From Hyalella azteca (Eukaryota > Arthropoda > Malacostraca > Amphipoda > Hyalellidae), in contig NW_025931978.1 in assembly GCF_000764305.2 (NCBI RefSeq), positions 87,115 to 151,114 of the forward strand: a DNA stretch of 64,000 nt, in the 5' to 3' direction. The position numbers and the translations under genes were made by a program. Below are positions 58,944 to 64,000 of this stretch, one piece after another (position 1 is the stretch's first letter; each line of letters starts with the position of its first letter). The notes below the pieces were generated by a model. That model saw nothing but the letters and a program-made list of their open reading frames with translations, was not told the DNA's origin and did not search any database.

Positions 58944-61761
58944 ATGACAAGAAGCTTGCAGCGCAAGAACAGCAACTCTGTTTTCTTCAACACAATCGAG
59001 ACGATCTCAAGCACCTTCTTCCCCAATGTTGAGTTCGATGAACTCGGCAGGCTGCCGCCCAAAGTAGGTAAGAGAACAGTAACTATTTCCTCTTTCATTA
59101 CACTTCAGACTGATTACTTCTGTTTCTTCTGATTTGGATTCCGAATAATTTCGGGGTACCGCCATACTTGAAAGAGATCACAGGCCGTCAATTCGTTTTT
59201 CTCGCACGAATTATTCTCAGATGAATCAGATTTGTCATGAATCAGATTACCTCTTCGATCACAACCAAAGAACTGTGCGATCAGGAATTTTTTCTAAACC
59301 CAGTGAATAATGTTTCGGGTACGTATTCAAGGTTACATATAGAGATAATTGATTGATTTTTCATCGATCACCATTCGCATTCAATATTTCCATGGAGCTT
59401 CACTGTTACTGAAATTGTGCACACGAAGTCTTACCATGACTGCTGTTACTCCTGCCTGGCCCTGTGGCGTATACGGTCCAGGCTTTGGGTTTTATTTTCT
59501 AGAGTTAAGCGCATTTATTGCATATCCTAATTATTCTGTTCGGAGATTTGTGTTTCTTGGGACTTAGTTCTGGCCGCGGTAGGCCCCAAGCCTTGGTAGG
59601 TAATCTTTAGGCACCCTGCCGACTGTTATCGTTAATAACCCCGGCGTCGTTAATACCTAATAGCCAGAACTCTGTTATCTGTTGCGATCTGAGCCCCGTA
59701 CGCTGTTCCCTGTTGTGATGTGAGCCCTGGACGCTGTTCCCTGTTGCGATGTGAGCCCTGGACGCTGTTCCCTGTTGTATAAGTGAGCTGTTCACTGTTC
59801 ACAGGCTGCGTGCTTACCTCCAGCCTCCCGCTGCAAATGTCCATCTTTTTCTCTGGAATCTTCTTCCCCGTGTGGCTCATATCTACCTACACTATTTTCT
59901 ACTACAAGGTTTGCATTATTAACCCATGGCTGTCGAGATATTATTTGGCTTTAATATATTGTGTATTTCACTCATGTATACTTGATTTAGAACACTAGCA
60001 TGACAACGCACTTTATCCAGTCTCGCGCACCCTTGGCGCGTATATACCCTCAAAAATAGTTCGTTGATACATGTAATAAACTCTGTCAATGGTTCATAAA
60101 TCCGTCAGCTAATCCTTGACTGCTTTTCAAGCTCAACCCACCAATAACAGATAAGAAATCGCCGCTGATTTTACTTAAGCGAGTTTTTCAAGTAGGGAAA
60201 TAGTTTTGTCATGGAGGAAAATTTAAGGCGTCGAAACTGGGAAACGGACGACATCTGGGAGATTGGGATTGGGACAGGTGGCGGTGAACATGTCAATTTT
60301 TTTAATGTAGAACGTAAAGTAAAGCCTTGATCATCTTCATTTATTCTTTGGATATCTGTACATTTATGTCAGCGTCTCATCGAACGACTTGTATTCATGC
60401 CACATCAATACATTAGCGGCAAGAACATAAACAAATTTATTCGATTCGCATGAATTTCCTGCCGTCACCGCGGTCAGCATGCGTCACACACCTGAGCTGT
60501 GAACACACTGCTAAACTTCTTGCCAGCACACGTCACACACCTAAACACACTGGCATAACACCTGTCAACACACGTCACACACCCGAACACACTGCCATCA
60601 CGCCTTAACACACTGCCATAACACCTGCCGCCACACTTAACACACATAACAACTGCAACACACGTCACACACCTGAACCAACTATAATAACACCTGCCAC
60701 CCCCTAAACACGCTGCCATAACACCTGCCACCCCCTAAACACGCTGCCATAACACCTACCTTAACACACTGCCATAACACCTGCCGCCACACCCCCTAAA
60801 CACACTGCCATAACACCACGTACCCCCCTAAACACACTGCCATAACACCTGCCACCCCCCTAAACACACTGCCATAACACCTGCCACCCCCTAAACACGC
60901 TGCCATAACACCTACCACCCCCCTAATCAACTGCCATAACACCTGCCACCACATGACATCACGACCAGATCCCCTAACTGCAGCACTCGTACAGTTCTGG
61001 CGCCTGACGACCGCGTACCGCTACGTGGTCGCTCTGGTCTACGTCGCTGTACCGCCGCTCGAGTTCGTGCGTCTACGCCTCGGGTACTCGGGCAACATCC
61101 GCGAGCGGGCGAGTCTACTATACAGTTTTAAGCATTTCTATTCATATTTCATTGTGAATTTAAATATATCAGTATTTTTTATTGTTGCTGTGTCTATCAA
61201 TATTTTTTTATTGCATTTTGTACATTTATTAATGCGCTTTATTTACAATTTACATTTTGATATCACATTTCTATAAATAGAAGTATAGATGCTGGATGTC
61301 GCTTACGGTAGCGCCGCTCTTTATTTATTCTTTAATAGCCGAATCAATGAAGTTTATTATGAATTAATTTAATGTGCATTGAAATTTTCAAATGTTTGTA
61401 ATCCAATCTAAGATCTTTTTGTATTGCCCACTAAAACATTTTACAATACTGTATATAAAAGATATCTGAAGAAGTGTCGCACTAGCAGGTTCCTGAGCTG
61501 GCGGGCAGTTGGCTGGTGGTGGCGCTGCTGCTGCTGCCGCTGCTGCTGTTCCTGCTGCTGGTGCCAGGCTGTAAGTTGACAGCAATGGAGTATCCCTTGC
61601 ACTGCTTCTACCTCATCATATTAATTGTGCACATCATCGCCGGCCACATCGCCATCACCAGAATGGCCAAGTACCAGACCAAGATTTATCACTTGCAAAC
61701 CAATGCGCAGAAAACCTCGATGAATTCGTCGAGATCTGTGGCTAAGAAGAAGTTGAAATGA
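58944..61761 (+). CDS. TMEM17: Transmembrane protein 17 (ciliary transition zone)
   Basis: Exons 58944-59067, 59805-59908, 60995-61108 and 61489-61761 join in phase (1,0,0) to 204 residues; human TMEM17 has 198. TMEM17 is a four-helix membrane protein of the MKS/B9 complex at the ciliary transition zone, which gates entry of membrane proteins. Visible: SSLPLQMSIFFSG and the first helix (FFPVWLISTYTIFYY); a second helix (YVVALVYVAVPPLEFVRL); the family signature LRLGYSGNIRERVPELAGSW across the exon 3/4 junction; a Leu-rich third helix; a fourth (YLIILIVHIIAGHIAI); and a basic tail. Alignment to human fixes the exon 3 end at 61108, where the intron begins GCGAGT, a GC-AG intron. The first 40 residues are poorly conserved. 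Confidence 0.93.
59678..59790 (+). repeat. 31-bp tandem repeat just upstream of TMEM17 exon 2
   Basis: About 3.5 units of gctgttccctgttgcgatgt + gagccctggac end some 15-20 bases before the acceptor (CTGTTCACAG|, exon start 59805). The unit's ctgttccctgttg part resembles the acceptor's own pyrimidine tract. Confidence 0.85.
60480..60955 (+). repeat. About 30-bp minisatellite upstream of TMEM17 exon 3, AG-free on the sense strand
   Basis: Units of the type aacacactgccataacacct + gccaccccct repeat with variation, about 15 copies. From roughly 60527 to 60966 I find no AG dinucleotide. The exon 3 acceptor follows at 60994. Confidence 0.88.
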
Positions 61762-62079
61762 TTTGAAATTAGTATTATTTAAGATTTTATTATTACTTTT
61801 ATAAATTAATTGAGGCTGGATGGGTGAAGGAAAAATGAACCAAAACAATCCTGTGCAATACTCGGGACGATTTTCTAGCTAACTCATCTCAAGAGATCTC
61901 ATGTAGTACCTTGCTCTTCTTCTCCTATACATTCAATGTTTCTACTAGGAAATGTTCACAATACTTTCTAGTCATTGCCGTACAAGGTAAAATATTTCCC
62001 ATGTAGTCTTGCGTATCTTCTGACTAAATGAGTTTTTTGCTAGCATTGTAAGCCGGTTAACATTACTGCATAAGGGAGG
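61762..62079. other. TMEM17 3' flank
   Basis: Probable 3' untranslated region and downstream unique sequence. No canonical AATAAA close to the stop and no other feature seen. Confidence 0.5.
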
Positions 62080-62475
62080 TCATGACAGAGCTGAAGAACT
62101 ACAAGCCAGTTGTTCGTTCTGACACGAGCGGAAAGATTTTCTGCGAGCGAATATGAATGAGCAGATGCAACGATTTATGGGAGAAGAATGAGTGCTTGGG
62201 ACGAGCGAAATGGTTTCAGATTTGAAAGAAGAGAAGAATAGAACATTGTTGTTGTGAATGAACTGGTTGGTAGGATGAATAACGATGAAGAGATGGTGTA
62301 CCTGGCGTTACTAGATACTGAAAAAGCGTATGACTAGGATGATAGAGAACTGTTGTTAGACGCCGGAAAAATTGGTATAAGTGAAAAATTTGCGAGGATA
62401 GTGAGTAATATGTATTTAAATTCTAGTGCAAAATATAGACTGGAGGATGTGGAGATGGGAGAATATTTTAAATGA
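62080..62475 (+). pseudogene. Decayed reverse transcriptase fragment of a non-LTR retrotransposon
   Basis: Translation across frames and stops gives GKIFCERI, then VVNELVGRMNNDEEMVYLAL, LLDTEKAYD, a stop, and LLDAGKIGISEKFARIVSNM with YLNSSAKYR. This order matches the central reverse transcriptase domain of LINE-type elements (fingers, the A-box Asp in LDTEKAYD, then the GI..KF..I..MY block). Stops and at least one frameshift show it is dead; the YADD motif is not reached. Confidence 0.75.
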
Positions 62476-63824
62476 TTAGGAAGACTCCAATTTTTATTTA
62501 TTATTATTGAATAAATGAATGAATGCCGTGTACAAGACCGGTCTAAAGGTCTGACTGGATATCGGCGCCCCCATTATTCTAATTCCATTCTCATTGATGA
62601 TAGTGTGACTATAATACTTAAGCATTTGTCTCATGATCTCATTAAATTTATTAATGTGACCTTGCTGATTTTCCTTATTTCTTCAATTGTGTAGGTAACA
62701 TGCTGAAGCTGACGGTAAAATATGCATGATTATTATTCGTCAGCAAATGACGGGCAGCCAACGTCGGTCTTCGCAATAGCGGCCGGCATGACATGATCTC
62801 GTGCGCTGCTCACATATTTCTATTTGTCAAGAAAAAGCAATTGTGCGCGAATAAATAAAGTCGCTCAAGTGAGAGAAAGCGATGAACTAATCAACAGATG
62901 GAATATTGTGAACTTATTAATTGCTCACTTGTTGGTAGATTATGAGCTGTTTTTTTTTTATCTCTGCAGCACGGGTCTAATGATTTTCTCACGTTCTCAA
63001 ACGTTTTGTGATTGAGTACCATGTACAATTTTTCATAATTATTATCGTAATATCAAACGGAAATATATTCAATTACATGCATATCTCATTTGATATGATA
63101 ATAATTAGTTCTTTGTTAGCTGTGCAGTTTTATTTTAACGGTAAACGCCGAGGCAGGTTATTGGAATGTTGCAACGTTTAAACTCGTGCGTCCTGTCTGT
63201 TATTAAAGATTATCTTTTTAGACCGTAAATAAATGTAGACTTGAAATGAAAATTTGAAAATTAATCATGAAAACGAAACGTTTATCGTACCACCTGACGA
63301 GTCTTTGCGTGCCGAAGTGTGGGAAACTCTCGTTTAGTGACATCGAAGAATAAGACCGAAATATATCGCTATTAGTTCACTAGACAGTCGCTAGGAGCGT
63401 TGCGGTTTGTTATGTCTCGCCGATAATGGTGCCCTTGCTGTTCAAATTAGCGCCCTTGTACAAGTTGCTTCCTACGAGAGTAATTTCGGAAGAGAAGAAT
63501 TTTTTTGTGCAGTGTCATACCCTCAGTGACTATATTCTGCTGACGGTTGTTTGACAGTGCGGTTTTGAAGCGGGAACGTAGTAATGGTTTATTAGCTCAC
63601 GCTGCTCCCTGCCTCCCTCAACTGATTAACTTGTAACGGGAACTGATTAACTTGTAACGGGCTAACGGCTACCGACTGATAACCAACTTTTCAAAACCCA
63701 GTGTATATGCCTAGATTTTGAACGTGATGCAATACCACTACTGTTTTCTATATACAGTTTATTTATTTATTTTACAGTTTATTTATTTGCAACAAGAGAG
63801 TAATGATTGAAAAGTCTAATGTGG
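62476..63824. other. No gene recognised
   Basis: AT-rich unique sequence between two LINE remnants, with simple aataaatgaatgaatg sequence near 62506. A 29-base stretch (gattaacttgtaacggg) is duplicated near 63620-63662. Confidence 0.5.
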
Positions 63825-64000
63825 TCCTGTCACTCCTGTGGAAAAAGATCTTGGAGTTTATGTTGACAAAGACAAGGAGCTGAAATTTTCTAAGCATGTT
63901 GAAATGTAAGCTAAGAAATCCAACAACCTTCTTGGACTAATCAGACACTCTTACCAGTTCCTAGATGCAGAAGCAATGAAGCAGTTGTTTGTTGCTGTCG
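63825..64000 (+). pseudogene. C-terminal fragment of a CR1/Jockey-type LINE ORF2, cut by the window edge
   Basis: TPVEKDLGVYVDKDKELKFS, KHVEM, an in-frame stop, then KKSNNLLGLIRHSYQFLDAE and AMKQLFVAV. This KDLGV.VD..L.F..H.....KK.N..LGLI pattern is the region after the reverse transcriptase in many LINE ORF2 proteins. One stop makes it non-functional as read. Confidence 0.8.

Overview
The window is animal nuclear DNA. It is AT-rich and carries intron-containing genes that are orthologues of conserved animal proteins, with dense minisatellites, tRNA-derived SINEs, MITEs and decayed LINE pieces. It looks like an invertebrate, and my guess is an arthropod, possibly a crustacean. That guess rests on general character only and is weak. 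No prokaryotic operon, CRISPR array or genuine tRNA/rRNA gene is visible.

Layout. (1) 1-4969, minus strand: the 5' part of an SLC22-type organic ion transporter in five exons, running off the left edge. (2) 4970-12829: intergenic, with several minisatellites. (3) 12830-15341, minus strand: a four-exon gene resembling TP53INP/DOR autophagy adaptors (moderate confidence). (4) 15342-35860: a gene-poor 20 kb holding a hAT-type MITE, CRE-containing tandem repeats, a one-base gap and a sequencing-adapter artefact at 33284-33321. (5) 35861-44525, plus strand: RNF216/TRIAD3, an RBR ubiquitin ligase, in ten exons. (6) 45450-49250: intergenic repeats and a TIR element. (7) 49251-55624, plus strand: geranylgeranyl diphosphate synthase in seven exons. 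(8) 58944-61761, plus strand: TMEM17, a ciliary transition-zone protein, in four exons. (9) 61762-64000: remnants of non-LTR retrotransposons. The genes have unrelated jobs and no shared pathway is implied.

The most striking pattern is that tandem duplications repeatedly sit on or beside exon edges. Cases are a 29-bp array carrying the SLC22 exon 2 donor, a 170-bp duplication of the TP53INP-like acceptor and start codon, an 89-bp and a 40-bp duplication of two RNF216 donors, a 40-bp array carrying 23 copies of the last GGPS1 acceptor, a 54-bp duplication of the GGPS1 stop region, and arrays close upstream of two TMEM17 acceptors. Several copies keep intact AG or GT signals, so they are potential decoy or alternative splice sites and possible raw material for intron gain or sliding.

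Caution on assembly: 33284-33321 is an exact Nextera mate-pair junction (two inverted 19-bp Tn5 mosaic ends), so sequence on its two sides may not be contiguous in the genome. The N at 28321 joins two unrelated tandem arrays.
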